A stretch of DNA of 49,795 nt. Source: an uncultured Flavobacteriales bacterium. GTDB lineage: Bacteria; Bacteroidota; Bacteroidia; Flavobacteriales_D; Sanyastnellaceae. The stretch lies in the NCBI GenBank assembly GCA_949373165.1, contig CASICO010000023.1, positions 1 to 49,795 of the forward strand, given 5' to 3'. Below are positions 8,913-18,083 of the stretch, piece by piece. A program made the position numbers and the translations under genes. Each line of letters begins with the position of its first letter. Position 1 is the stretch's first letter. The notes under the pieces are model-generated. The model saw only the letters and a list, made by a program, of their open reading frames with translations. It did not search any database and was not told the DNA's origin.

Positions 8913-10868
8913 TCAGTGCTTGAGCACGGACTTCACGGCACGCTGGCCTTCGGCCTGAATAACAATCATGAACACACCGCTTTCAAGGGCGGAGAGGTCA
9001 ATGCTGTTTGACGGGTTGGTGGTGTCCATGCGGACCCGGCCCTGTGCATCGAGCACTTGGATGCGGTCAACTGCAATGCCATTCCAACGGATCAAGTCAG
9101 TCGTGGGGTTAGGGTACACCTCGAAGAGGTCAGACAGGTTGACTGTCTCGACGCCTGTAGGCAGGCTCAAGACCGCATCGATCACGTGGACAACACCGTT
9201 GTCGGCAACCAAGTCGGCTACAATGACGTTGGCGTTGTTGATCATGACTCCCATTCCGTCGAGGGTGACTTCAACTTCACCGCCCTGAAGGGTAGCGATG
9301 AGCTGGCCGTCGCTGAGGTCTGTGCTGAGGGCGGCAGCGCCCACCACGTGGTACAACAGCAAGTCGGCCAAGGCTCCAGTTGGATCAGCAAGCAAGGACT
9401 CCAATGCGCCTTCTGGCAATGCCGCAATGGCAGCGTCCGTCGGTGCAAATACAGTAAAGGGGCCTTCTGCAGAAAGGTCGTCTGCCAAACCGGCGGCAAT
9501 CACAGCCGTTTCGAGAATGGTGTGATCCGGGCTGTTCACAATGATGTCAACCACCGTAGCAGGCGCAGGTGCTGGAGGAAGCAACACGGCATCAATAACG
9601 TGGACCACGCCATTGGACCCAACAAGGTCAGCCACAATGACTGTGGCTTCGTTGATCATCACAGTGCCATCAACAATCGACACAGTGACATTGCCTCCGT
9701 TCAAGGTGGCGATCACCTGATCATCGGTCAAGTCTGTGCTCATCACACTGTCACCAACGACGTGGTAGGTCAACACCGCACTGAGTGCCTCGTTGTCCAA
9801 CAACAAGGAGATCAAGGTCATCGGGTCCACGGCGTCAAATGCAGCATCTGTTGGCGCAAACACAGTGAACGGACCTTCGCCAGAAAGCGCCACGTCCAGA
9901 TCTGTACTGTCCAATACCGCGGCCAAAACCGTGTGGTCTGCGCTGTTGGCGATGATGTCTGCAACGGTTGGTGTCACTTCTGGAGTTGGTGGCAAAAGCA
10001 CCGCATCGATGACGTGCACCACACCATTGTCGGTTTCGATGTCCGCCACTGTGACGGTCGCATCGTTGACCATTACCGTTCCATCCGTGATGGTGATGGT
10101 CACGTCTTCACCGAGCATGGTGGTTGCCGTTTGACCGTCTGTCAAAGAGGAGCTCAGGACATTGGCTTGAACCACGTGGTACAACAAGATGTCGGAGAGG
10201 TTTTCCAAAGCGAGAAGATCATCTGTGGTGATGTCCAAGGCTTCGATCAAAGCTGTGAAAGCCGCGTCTGTTGGAGCGAACACAGTGAAAGGACCTTCAC
10301 CGGAAAGCGCGCCAGCCAAGTCGGCTTGGATTACAGCCGCTTCCAAAAGCGTGTGGTCTTCGCTGTTCACGATAACGTCGACGACAGTCGTTGTCTCTGC
10401 TGCTGGCGGCAAAAGCACCGCATCGATGACATGCACGATGCCATTGTCCGCTTCAATGTCGGCGACAGTGACCGTTGCGTCGTTCACCATGACTGTGCCA
10501 TCCATGACGGAAATGGTGACGTCTTCACCGAGCATGGTGGTCGCCGTTTGACCGTCCATCAATGAGGAACTCATGACACTGGCTTGCACCACGTGGTACA
10601 ACAAAATATCGGAGAGGTTGTCCAAAGCGAGGAGATCATCTGTGGTGATGTCGAGGGCTTCGATCAATGCTGTGAAAGCTGCATCCGTGGGAGCGAAGAC
10701 AGTAAAAGGACCTTCGCCGGAGAGCGCGCCAGCCAAATCGGCTTCAATAACGGCTGCTTCCAAGAGTGTGTGGTCTTCGCTGTTCACTACAACGTCGACC
10801 ACTGTGGTCTGGGCTGAAAGGAGGGTCCCGAGCAAGAGCAAGGGCATCAAAAGGGTATGCTTGAGCAT
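8913..10868 (-). CDS. Secreted protein with four fasciclin (FAS1) domains and a T9SS sorting tail
   Basis: This 651-residue protein has a signal peptide (1-20) and four tandem FAS1 domains at about 21-155, 161-294, 300-432 and 437-570. Each has the two FAS1 signatures: FTVFAPTDAAF and the later YHVV with VHVIDAVL. FAS1 domains are adhesion or matrix modules. The last 75 residues (YPNPTTDLIRW to SVLKH) form a type A T9SS sorting domain, so the protein is expected on the cell surface. Domains 1 and 2 are nearly identical, while 3 and 4 are more diverged, suggesting recent duplication. The composition is acidic and rich in D, T, V and A. The gene is monocistronic and ends at a strong terminator. 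Confidence 0.92.
   Translation of the reverse strand: MLKHTLLMPLLLLGTLLSAQTTVVDVVVNSEDHTLLEAAVIEADLAGALSGEGPFTVFAPTDAAFTALIEALDITTDDLLALDNLSDILLYHVVQASVMSSSLMDGQTATTMLGEDVTISVMDGTVMVNDATVTVADIEADNGIVHVIDAVLLPPAAETTTVVDVIVNSEDHTLLEAAVIQADLAGALSGEGPFTVFAPTDAAFTALIEALDITTDDLLALENLSDILLYHVVQANVLSSSLTDGQTATTMLGEDVTITITDGTVMVNDATVTVADIETDNGVVHVIDAVLLPPTPEVTPTVADIIANSADHTVLAAVLDSTDLDVALSGEGPFTVFAPTDAAFDAVDPMTLISLLLDNEALSAVLTYHVVGDSVMSTDLTDDQVIATLNGGNVTVSIVDGTVMINEATVIVADLVGSNGVVHVIDAVLLPPAPAPATVVDIIVNSPDHTILETAVIAAGLADDLSAEGPFTVFAPTDAAIAALPEGALESLLADPTGALADLLLYHVVGAAALSTDLSDGQLIATLQGGEVEVTLDGMGVMINNANVIVADLVADNGVVHVIDAVLSLPTGVETVNLSDLFEVYPNPTTDLIRWNGIAVDRIQVLDAQGRVRMDTTNPSNSIDLSALESGVFMIVIQAEGQRAVKSVLKH
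9159..10808 (-). repeat. Four tandem repeats of about 400 bases encoding FAS1 domains
   Basis: Units run roughly 10808-10404, 10388-9987, 9971-9573 and 9560-9159. The first two are highly alike at DNA level, while the last two match mainly at protein level. The near-identical pair is a natural site for recombination or for assembly collapse and expansion. Confidence 0.85.
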
Positions 10869-11001
10869 GTTTGAGGTTTGAATGATTGAAAAATGGGAAC
10901 AGGTGTTTTTTTAGAATGTTCAGTTGTTCAGCTGAATATTTTTTGAAACATGTCCATTCAAAGGGAAATGCTTCTCCGCGTGAATGATCGGTGATGCTGT
11001 G

Positions 11002-11661
11002 TCAGGAGAGGGCTGTAGAACGCAGGAGTGACTCGGATTCCGCAAAAAAAGCGCCCCCACGATTTTTGGCATACCACAGCTGAATTTGAATGGCCATGTC
11101 TCCTTTCGATACGGGTTCTGGTTGTTTTTTATTGGCAGAAACCAGTTCTTGAAGTTCCTTGGGTCTGGGCCCCCATTGTCCCAAAACCTCTCCGTTTGAA
11201 CTTGAGATTATCCATAGGGGGATTGACTTGGCGCCGTCGGTCAAAAAATCTTCAATGATGGGCGGCGTGCTGTCCCTCAGCACCCATTGAATAACAATGC
11301 CAGCGCGTTCGGCCAATGTGGCCATCAATGGCCCGGTTTGCGCAGCATCACCGCACCAGCTTTCTGTGATGACGGTCCATTGTTGGCCTCGGAGCCGCCC
11401 CGATTCTAGCAGGCTGCTGAGGGAAGGGGGCACCTTGGCGTTTTTGGCCACACGACGCATCCGAACGGCATTCAAAGCGGTGTATTCCACCAAAGAATGG
11501 GGGGCGTCGCCACTGCTGTGACGTCCATCTTGGACCCATCTGGCCATGGCCTCGTCAAAAGCCTGACCTGCTATGGCGCCTGGCCGTCCTTCTTTCCACC
11601 AGGCTTTCCAAACGTCTCTCTGCATGTTGCTGTGTTGGGTGTTACGCTTTCGCTCGGTCAT
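11002..11661 (-). CDS. Thioredoxin-like family protein
   Basis: The 219-residue product has an unassigned helical N-terminal 90 residues, then a thioredoxin-fold region with TVITESWCGDAAQTGP. The WCGD segment replaces the classical WCGPC, so only one active-site Cys remains. This matches a Bacteroidota thioredoxin-family group whose function is not established. No signal peptide is seen, so it is probably cytosolic. The start at 11661 overlaps the end of the upstream oxidoreductase gene by 20 bases; an internal ATG at 11625 is an alternative. It is the last gene of the rluF operon. Confidence 0.8.
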   Translation of the reverse strand: MTERKRNTQHSNMQRDVWKAWWKEGRPGAIAGQAFDEAMARWVQDGRHSSGDAPHSLVEYTALNAVRMRRVAKNAKVPPSLSSLLESGRLRGQQWTVITESWCGDAAQTGPLMATLAERAGIVIQWVLRDSTPPIIEDFLTDGAKSIPLWIISSSNGEVLGQWGPRPKELQELVSANKKQPEPVSKGDMAIQIQLWYAKNRGGAFFAESESLLRSTALS

Positions 11662-12871
11662 TCAACCAAGCCTCAGCGGCCACCCTTCCTGAGCGCATCG
11701 CTGCATCGAGCGAAGGTGCAGCGGTAAAGTCGCCTGCGGCGTAGGCGCTTTCGGAAATTCGAGGGTCATTCAAGGCGGATTGAACCGCGTCTAACTTGGG
11801 CAGCGCCATGGGGATGATTCTGGCCCACAGCAATCGACCCGCATGGATTCCAGCGATGCGAAGGTCCTCTCGGACACATTGTATCCAATCGTTCTCAGGC
11901 CATTCATTTCCGGATGCATGTACTGCAGTCACGTTTAGTTTTCCGCGTCCTTCTTCTCCTTGGACATCTTCCATGAAATGCAGGTTGGTGACTGTTTTTG
12001 CCTCTGGAATCAGCCCAATGATGGGATGACCAAAGGGATGGTCGGTGCATTCGAATACCACGTTGAGACACCCATTCCAACGGACTTTTGGCAAGTCTGA
12101 ATGGACGTTTGGTGCCGTGATAATGGTGCCCGCCCCCTTCAGGTTGGTGCCGTCTTTCATCACCACGGTTCGGTCTAAAACCGACGCCACGGGGCTGTTC
12201 AGCTGGACTTTGGTTGCAATGAGTCGGTTTTTCAGCTGGTCCACCAAAGATTGCATTCCGGCTTTGGGTCGGATGACTTCGCCAGTGGCGAACATGCGAA
12301 AGGTGAACAGGAATTGCGCCGGTGGCGGATCCAGTTGGCGGTTGAGAAAAATGCCCGAAAAGAAGGGGGACAAGAATCCGCTGATGAACCGAGAAGAGAG
12401 CCCTCTTGACTGGAGGAAAGACAAGGTCGAGCCCTCAAGTTGTCCGTTTTGAACAGACAGGTCACTTCCCCGCAGGGCGGTCTTTAAGATGGACAGGGTT
12501 CGCAGGTGGTCCAAAGGGTTTCCAATTCCGCTGCTGAGGGTAGAGAAAATCCACTGAGGGACGCGCCGAGGGTCTGCAAGGGTCTTCCATTGACCGTTGC
12601 GCAAAATTTTGGCGCCCGGGACGAATCGGATGGGTTCCAATTTTTCGAAGTCTACCCAGCGTCGAAGCTCGGGATAAGCCGTCAAGAGCACCTGAAAACC
12701 AACATCGACAGGGGTGCCGTCTGGCAAGTGTTCTGTGCGCAACCGTCCGCCCAATCGATCTCCTGCTTCCAACAGCAAGGGAGCGTGCCCCGCTTCCTCT
12801 AAGACCAGGCAGGCGATGATGCCAGCGACTCCGCCTCCAACAACGATGGGGCGTTCACTGGGGGTCATCAT
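11642..12871 (-). CDS. FAD-dependent amine oxidase-like oxidoreductase
   Basis: The 409-residue protein begins with a Rossmann FAD-binding motif (PIVVGGGVAGIIACLVLEEA). The amine-oxidase continuation LEAGDRLGGRLRTEHLPDGT follows, and the C-terminus has an FAD-contact stretch YAAGDFTAAPSLDAAMRSGR. This is the flavin amine oxidase/protoporphyrinogen oxidase-like superfamily; the substrate cannot be inferred. It overlaps rluF upstream (17 bases) and the thioredoxin-like gene downstream (20 bases), so the three are almost surely co-transcribed and translationally coupled. The linkage to a pseudouridine synthase is not obviously functional. Confidence 0.85.
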   Translation of the reverse strand: MMTPSERPIVVGGGVAGIIACLVLEEAGHAPLLLEAGDRLGGRLRTEHLPDGTPVDVGFQVLLTAYPELRRWVDFEKLEPIRFVPGAKILRNGQWKTLADPRRVPQWIFSTLSSGIGNPLDHLRTLSILKTALRGSDLSVQNGQLEGSTLSFLQSRGLSSRFISGFLSPFFSGIFLNRQLDPPPAQFLFTFRMFATGEVIRPKAGMQSLVDQLKNRLIATKVQLNSPVASVLDRTVVMKDGTNLKGAGTIITAPNVHSDLPKVRWNGCLNVVFECTDHPFGHPIIGLIPEAKTVTNLHFMEDVQGEEGRGKLNVTAVHASGNEWPENDWIQCVREDLRIAGIHAGRLLWARIIPMALPKLDAVQSALNDPRISESAYAAGDFTAAPSLDAAMRSGRVAAEAWLNDRAKA

Positions 12872-13595
12872 ACGTTTTGCTGGAATCGTTTACCATCCCC
12901 TGAAGGTCCTCCAATTCTTGTGGGGTAAAATCGCGCCATTCACCCATGGGAAGATCCAGGTTCATGTGCATGATGCGCATCCGTTTGAGTCGAACCACAT
13001 TGTATCCGAGGTGCTCGCACATGCGTCGAATCTGGCGGTTCAATCCTTGGGTCAAAACAATCTTAAACTGTCGTGGGGCGGTTTGAACCACCTCGCATCG
13101 CCGTGTGACGGTGTCCAAAATGGGGACGCCTCCGGCCATGTCTTCAATGAAGTCGCCACGTATCGGGCGGTCGACAGTGACGTGGTATTCTTTTTCGTGG
13201 CGGTTCCTGGCACGAAGAATTTTGTTCACGATGTCACCGTCGCTGGTCAGGAAAATCAGACCTTCAGAAGGTTTGTCTAGCCTGCCTACTGGGAAAATCC
13301 GGCGTTCGTGACCAATGGCGTCAATGATGTTGTCTTTTTCTCGCTTTTGATCGGTTGTGCAGACAATGCCCACCGGCTTGTGGTAAGCGATGTACACATG
13401 GTCTTCGGCCTTTGTGGGTTGGCCCACTTTTTGTCCGTCGACCTCGACCTCGTCTCCGGGCATCACCTTGGTCCCCAGTTCGGGCACTTGACCATTGATT
13501 TTGATGCGGCCCAGTTCGAGCAGTTTATCGGCGGCGCGGCGAGAACAATGTCCCACTTCGCTCAAGTACTTGTTGATTCGGATCCCTTCTGACAC
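12855..13595 (-). CDS. rluF: 23S rRNA pseudouridine synthase RluF-like
   Basis: RluF-family enzymes isomerise a uridine of 23S rRNA (U2604 in E. coli) to pseudouridine. The product has an N-terminal S4 RNA-binding domain (IRINKYLSEVGHCSRRAADK), then the synthase domain with IAYHKPVGIVCTTD and the catalytic-Asp loop PVGRLDKPSEGLIFLT. The C-terminus has GLNRQIRRMCEHLGYNV. KPVGIVCTTD and DKPSEGLIFLT point to RluF rather than RluB or RsuA. I chose GTG 13595, giving 246 residues, because the S4 domain begins three residues later. A GTG at 13685 would add a tail of non-homologous look. Confidence 0.88.
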   Translation of the reverse strand: MSEGIRINKYLSEVGHCSRRAADKLLELGRIKINGQVPELGTKVMPGDEVEVDGQKVGQPTKAEDHVYIAYHKPVGIVCTTDQKREKDNIIDAIGHERRIFPVGRLDKPSEGLIFLTSDGDIVNKILRARNRHEKEYHVTVDRPIRGDFIEDMAGGVPILDTVTRRCEVVQTAPRQFKIVLTQGLNRQIRRMCEHLGYNVVRLKRMRIMHMNLDLPMGEWRDFTPQELEDLQGMVNDSSKTYDDPQ

Positions 13596-13816
13596 AGCAC
13601 AAAGAAACCGTATAGGGCCATGCTTTTGCTCAATAATCCGAGAGGAGTGTGTGACAATTCCAATTTGCGCGGTGGCTGCGGTCACCGCGGAGCTCAGCCT
13701 CCCCCTTGGGTTTCAGGTTTCCCTCGGTGTCCAGTCAAAGGCTTGAAAGTGCATGATGACTTGAGGTTCCCCTTCCGGTCAGCTGGTTGTAGGATTGACG
13801 ACTGCGCTTGGTTTGG

Positions 13817-16111
13817 TTAGTCCACCTTGATGAGTTGGAAGCGACTTCCGTCTCTCAGGACCACAGAGTAAAGGCCTGCAGGATGCTGGGTCAAGCAAAT
13901 GCCTTTGGCTGAAGCAAATTGAACCACGGGTTGTCCCATGCGATTCAGGACGGCACCGTCTGATGCTTGGCCTGTCCAGCGCACGCAACCAGAGGTGGGA
14001 TTGGGGCCAAATTGACGGGCCTGCAATCTGGCATCAGGTCCGTCCACGTCGAACACGACCGCATAATTGTTGGAGTAGTCTGCCGTTGGTGTGGCGAACC
14101 AAACCCAGTAGTCCTCGCCGTCAGGCAGCCTTCCAAGGCTGATGTCCTGTTCTGAAAATCCGAAAGGCATAAAGTCCAAAATGACCCACGCCCCAGAAGC
14201 TTCATCCCACTGTGTGAGGGCCAATTCGTCGCCACTGGAGGACAGGGTAAATGGGGCGTGAAGCTCACCTTGTTCTGGGTCATTGTCGAGCCAATAAAAG
14301 GCCCAGTCTCCAGCAGCCAAATCGCCCTCAGGTAAAGCGTATTTGCCTGGATTGCTGAGGTTGTCGGTCAGGAATTTACCGCCCAAGGAGACGGCGCTGC
14401 CTCCCGCATTGTAGAGCTCTGCCCAGTCGTCAAACTCGCCAAAAGCGTCGGATACGTTGTTGGCATTGGCGCTCATGAGTTCATTGATGACCAAGTTGGA
14501 TGGCGTTAGGCCAACGGTAACCGTTTTGGGATCGCAAGGCAACCAACGCTCAAGTCCAGCTGCACTTGTGGCTTGGACTTGGTAATCCACGGTTACCCAA
14601 TTGTACGGGATGTCCACCTTGACGCCCCAAGTCCCATCGCCGGATTTGCGGTCGCCATGCTCTCCGTCGTCAAACATGGTGTAGGCTTGGGGGCCACTGC
14701 CAGCGTCGATCCAACAGGTGACCTCTATGTCGTCAGATCCAGCATCCACAATGGCACGAACGCGCAAGGAGTCCAAAACGGGGGCGTTGTCCTCCAATTC
14801 ATGGAGAATCAGAACGGGCGTTTCAGGGTCGAGCTGGCCGTTGAGCGAATTGGTTCTGGAGTCGAGCCAAGGCAGGATGCCGTATTCAACATGTTGGCCC
14901 CAGGCCTCCTCCATGGAGACCTCAAAATCGGCCGGAGTGAAGCCAAAGGTGAGCGGGTAGTAATCGTCGGTGGCTACAGCGTTTGTCAATGCTGCAATGC
15001 GGGGATCGAGGAAAGCCGACACGCTGTCTGGATGGGCATATTCTTGCACGACTTTGCGGAGGTAATAGGTGTACCATGACCGATACTCCTCGACCTCCAT
15101 TAGGCGGTCATAGAGCGGCCGATATTCAGTAGACCAGGCATATGGATCTCGGGATTCCCAATCGCCATCAATCCAGTCAATGCCCCAAGTGTTGTCCAAG
15201 TCATAAGCGATGTAGTCGAACAGCCCGGTTTGTGGATTGTGATACAGGTAGAAGTTGTTTTTGTTTCCGGCATAGCCGTCCCAATTGGCGCTCACCACGT
15301 CCAATGCCATGACTTTTAAAAAGTCGGGTACATTGAAGACCTCTTCTATGTCGCAGGTGAAATCGGTTTCGGAGGCGTTGTTGAGGATGCCAATGAACTC
15401 AGCGATGTCGGTGTAGTCATCGGCCTCCGTGTTGGTCTTGAGTTCGTAGGCTCGTCGACCGTTGACTTCAAATTTGTATTCCTCAGGATACGGACCGATG
15501 TAGTCCAGGGTAGCGGGCCAGAGGCACTTGTAAAAGTTGCCGCCGTCTTTGTCGTAGTACTCCTCCACAAATTCTTCATCCATGTGTTCGGTGTTCACAT
15601 AGACGCCCATGTATTCTCCGTTGAGCAGCAGTTTCACCATGCTGGTTCGGGATCCCGCCAGCCCCATGCGCCTGAGGATGCTCCAACTCAATGCGGCGCG
15701 AAGCAGCGAGGGGTCGTTCTGATTGGCATTCAGATTGAGCTTTTCTAGGTCCGCAAACTTTTGGCCAGGGATGAACGCATTGAGGTCCACCTTGAAGCTC
15801 TTTTTTGGAGCAAAAAGAGAGGTGTTGCCTCTGAGGCGCACCGCCACCGTTTCAATGATGGTGTCTAGCGCGGTCGACTGGTAGTCGATGGTGGCGGGGA
15901 AGGGGTTGCTGGAGGCATAGTCGACATCGCCAAACAACATGGCTTCTGCACTGTCTGAATCCATGGTGATCTCAAGGATGGCGACTTCGTCTTGAAGAAA
16001 GACCGGTCCAAAGGCAGGAAGGTCAGTTTGAGCAGTGAGCAGACTGGTCATGCCCCACAAGAAGACCAGGGCAATGCTCCGGACAGCAGGCGGCATATGG
16101 GGCGATTTCAT
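13817..16111 (-). CDS. Secreted CotH-kinase-like protein with lamin-tail domain and T9SS tail
   Basis: The 764-residue protein has a signal peptide (about 1-28), then a CotH-type kinase-fold domain. Visible CotH hallmarks are VRLRGNTSLFAPKKSFKVDL, LNANQNDPSLLRAALSWSIL and the metal-site-like IAYDLDNTWGIDW. The middle has a beta-sandwich-like stretch, then a lamin-tail domain (NLVINELMSANANN to LYNAGGSAVSLGG). The C-terminus (FGPNPTSGCVRW to FQLIKVD) is a T9SS sorting domain, so it is cell-surface. CotH proteins phosphorylate spore-coat proteins in Bacillus; a surface protein-kinase role here is inference. The gene is transcribed alone, from a box 4 nt before the ATG. Confidence 0.9.
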   Translation of the reverse strand: MKSPHMPPAVRSIALVFLWGMTSLLTAQTDLPAFGPVFLQDEVAILEITMDSDSAEAMLFGDVDYASSNPFPATIDYQSTALDTIIETVAVRLRGNTSLFAPKKSFKVDLNAFIPGQKFADLEKLNLNANQNDPSLLRAALSWSILRRMGLAGSRTSMVKLLLNGEYMGVYVNTEHMDEEFVEEYYDKDGGNFYKCLWPATLDYIGPYPEEYKFEVNGRRAYELKTNTEADDYTDIAEFIGILNNASETDFTCDIEEVFNVPDFLKVMALDVVSANWDGYAGNKNNFYLYHNPQTGLFDYIAYDLDNTWGIDWIDGDWESRDPYAWSTEYRPLYDRLMEVEEYRSWYTYYLRKVVQEYAHPDSVSAFLDPRIAALTNAVATDDYYPLTFGFTPADFEVSMEEAWGQHVEYGILPWLDSRTNSLNGQLDPETPVLILHELEDNAPVLDSLRVRAIVDAGSDDIEVTCWIDAGSGPQAYTMFDDGEHGDRKSGDGTWGVKVDIPYNWVTVDYQVQATSAAGLERWLPCDPKTVTVGLTPSNLVINELMSANANNVSDAFGEFDDWAELYNAGGSAVSLGGKFLTDNLSNPGKYALPEGDLAAGDWAFYWLDNDPEQGELHAPFTLSSSGDELALTQWDEASGAWVILDFMPFGFSEQDISLGRLPDGEDYWVWFATPTADYSNNYAVVFDVDGPDARLQARQFGPNPTSGCVRWTGQASDGAVLNRMGQPVVQFASAKGICLTQHPAGLYSVVLRDGSRFQLIKVD

Positions 16112-16115
16112 GGGG

Positions 16116-16123
16116 CGAAATTA
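16116..16123 (-). promoter_or_regulatory. -10-like box of the CotH gene
   Basis: On the minus strand this reads TAATTTCG and ends 4 nt before the CotH ATG at 16111, the same spacing as at purT, cysQ and others. Confidence 0.35.
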
Positions 16124-16206
16124 ATGGGTGTAATCTCAAGTCAGGGCTTTCAAATCCTGCTATTGCGTGGTTGTAACTTCCCAACACGTCCAACGTATTG
16201 TAGAAA

Positions 16207-17067
16207 GTGCCCAACAAAAGAACATATGACACCTTGGTCCTGGAGGGGGGAAGCTTGCGTTGTGCCTTCACCGCGGGTGTTCTAGATGCTTTTGCAGCCA
16301 TAGGGTACAATCCCTTTCGGCGGTGTTTCGCAGTTTCTGCTGGAGCCATGGCCCTGACCAGCTTTTTATCGGGTCAACGCAAACACTTCATCGATGTCGC
16401 CACCGATGTGGCGGAAGATGGGAAGTTCATTCGGTTGATGTCTGCTTGGAGCGAAGAAGGCGTGATGAACTTGGCGCATTTGTTTGACCATGTGCGTCGC
16501 CATCGTCCCCTGGACTTGGAAGCGGCAGCCTTCAATGCTCGCCGAAGTCACATTCGATTTGTCACCACGGATTTTGAAACCGGCAAGCCGCTGTATCTGA
16601 ACCCCGTTTCAGGAGATTGGTTGCGCATTTTATGGGCGTCCGCTACGCTGCCTTTGGTGACCCGAGGGAAAATCAAAGTTGACGGGAAGTGGATGTTTGA
16701 TGGCGGAATTTCGGATGCATTGCCCTTAGATGCGGCCATTCAAGCAGGGGGAAAGAACATTTTGATGGTTCGGACCCGTCCGTCTGGCGCGCATTATGAG
16801 CAAGGGTGGATGGATGTATTTGCCACCTACTGGTACAAGGAAAGTCCGGCCATTGTAGACCTGTACGAGAACGGACATCATCGCTACAACCACGTGGTTG
16901 ATCGTTTGTTGACCGGGGGAGAAGGTCGGGTAAAGTGGCGTGAAATCGCGCCATTGAAGCCGCTGCGCTCTGAGGGATTTCGGGTTCAGAAAGAAGATTT
17001 GTTGGCGGACTACCATCATGGACTGGCCCGCGCTTTGGATTGGTTATCGGGTGACGAAGGGGAGTAA
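16207..17067 (+). CDS. Patatin-like phospholipase
   Basis: The 286-residue protein (GTG start) shows the patatin layout. The oxyanion-hole-type motif is LVLEGGSLRCAFTAGVLDAF near the N-terminus, and the nucleophile elbow reads AVSAGAM (GxSxG with the first Gly replaced by Ala). The dyad Asp lies in FDGGISDALPL. It resembles bacterial cytosolic patatins of the YjjU/RssA kind, which hydrolyse acyl esters of lipids. There is no signal peptide. The position between two outward surface-protein genes gives no clear functional context. Confidence in the fold is high, in the substrate low. Confidence 0.88.
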   Translation: MPNKRTYDTLVLEGGSLRCAFTAGVLDAFAAIGYNPFRRCFAVSAGAMALTSFLSGQRKHFIDVATDVAEDGKFIRLMSAWSEEGVMNLAHLFDHVRRHRPLDLEAAAFNARRSHIRFVTTDFETGKPLYLNPVSGDWLRILWASATLPLVTRGKIKVDGKWMFDGGISDALPLDAAIQAGGKNILMVRTRPSGAHYEQGWMDVFATYWYKESPAIVDLYENGHHRYNHVVDRLLTGGEGRVKWREIAPLKPLRSEGFRVQKEDLLADYHHGLARALDWLSGDEGE

Positions 17068-17148
17068 ATCCCAACGTTTTCAACGGTCAGAATCCAGGTT
17101 GGGGATATTGAGGGCATAAGTGAAATCGCAAGGGTGGCTTTCGCCGTC

Positions 17149-17156
17149 TACATTTG
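17149..17156 (+). promoter_or_regulatory. -10-like box of the surface nuclease/uptake cluster
   Basis: TACATTTG matches TAnnTTTG exactly and lies 25 nt before the ATG of the lamin-tail gene, leaving room for a short leader. It is the only good match in the 114-base gap after the patatin gene. Confidence 0.35.
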
Positions 17157-17181
17157 CACCGATTCACCACTACCCTACATC

Positions 17182-18066
17182 ATGCACAAGTTGTTTTTCT
17201 TGGCCGTTGCGGCCCTCTCCACTTCGGCCATCACTGCCCAGTGTAACGAGCTGTTCATTTCAGAATACATTGAAGGATGGTCCAACAACAAGGCCATCGA
17301 AGTTTTCAACCCCACAGGCAGCGCTGTAGACCTGTCGGATTACCGTTTGGAGCGTTACTCAAATGGTGCGACGGCTGCGGAAGACAATCAGAAAGTTGAG
17401 TTGAGCGGCACCATCGAGTCAGGACAAGCGATGGTTTTCGTGTTGGACAAGCAAGACCCCGATGGTGTCGATTTTGAGGCGCCAGTCTGGGACGAGCTCG
17501 CCGAAGTGGCCGATGTGTGGCTTTGCCCGGTTTATGAAGAAAACAACACCATGTATTTCAATGGGAATGATGCCATGGTTTTGCGCAAAATTTCCACCAA
17601 CTCACCGGTCGACATCTTTGGTCGCGTCGGAGAGGATCCTGGTTCAGCGGGTTGGGATGAGGTCACCCAAAACCACACTTTGGTCAGAAAAGCTGAAGTC
17701 ACAGGAGGAGACACCGATGCCATCAATGAGTTTGACGTGTTCGCCGAATGGGATTCTCTTCTGGTGAACACTTTCGATCAACTTGGAAGCCACACTTGTG
17801 ATTGCGTAACCTCCGTCATTGAAGAGGACCGTGCTGAACTCAGCACATTCCCCAATCCATTTGTCAACCAATTGGATGTGACCATGAGCACGCCGATGCG
17901 TGAAGTCATCATCCGCAATATGGCGGGCGTTGAAGTGCGCAGAATGGGTGCCAACAGTGCAGTTCGCCTGTCTTTGAACATGTCCGATGTCGCGACAGGT
18001 GCTTACCTGATCGAAATCCTGACGGCTGACGGTCGCTCCTTCTTCCGGAAGGCTGTGAAGCACTGA
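17182..18066 (+). CDS. Secreted lamin-tail-domain protein with T9SS sorting tail
   Basis: From ATG 17182 the product is 294 residues: signal peptide (MHKLFFLAVAALSTSAITAQ), one lamin-tail domain and a T9SS tail (FPNPFVNQLDV to RKAVKH). The lamin-tail start ELFISEYIEGWSNNKAIEVF is the version commonly placed in front of secreted nucleases and phosphoesterases, where it may bind nucleic acid. An ORF start at 17134 is possible but lacks the signal peptide position. It is followed after 17 bases by the TonB receptor gene, so it likely forms one transcript with it and the OB/PLD protein. Confidence 0.88.
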   Translation: MHKLFFLAVAALSTSAITAQCNELFISEYIEGWSNNKAIEVFNPTGSAVDLSDYRLERYSNGATAAEDNQKVELSGTIESGQAMVFVLDKQDPDGVDFEAPVWDELAEVADVWLCPVYEENNTMYFNGNDAMVLRKISTNSPVDIFGRVGEDPGSAGWDEVTQNHTLVRKAEVTGGDTDAINEFDVFAEWDSLLVNTFDQLGSHTCDCVTSVIEEDRAELSTFPNPFVNQLDVTMSTPMREVIIRNMAGVEVRRMGANSAVRLSLNMSDVATGAYLIEILTADGRSFFRKAVKH

Positions 18067-18083
18067 TTCCCATCAGTTTCATC

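Noticed and set aside
9057..10565. A 502-codon open frame on the plus strand opposite the fasciclin gene
   Set aside because: It is a by-product of the repeated, GC-biased FAS1 coding on the other strand; its protein is His/Asn/Val-rich without any fold-like pattern.
13596..13816. A possible RNA gene or riboswitch between the CotH and rluF genes
   Set aside because: Only a 7-bp GC hairpin without a T-run or known fold was seen; not enough to call.
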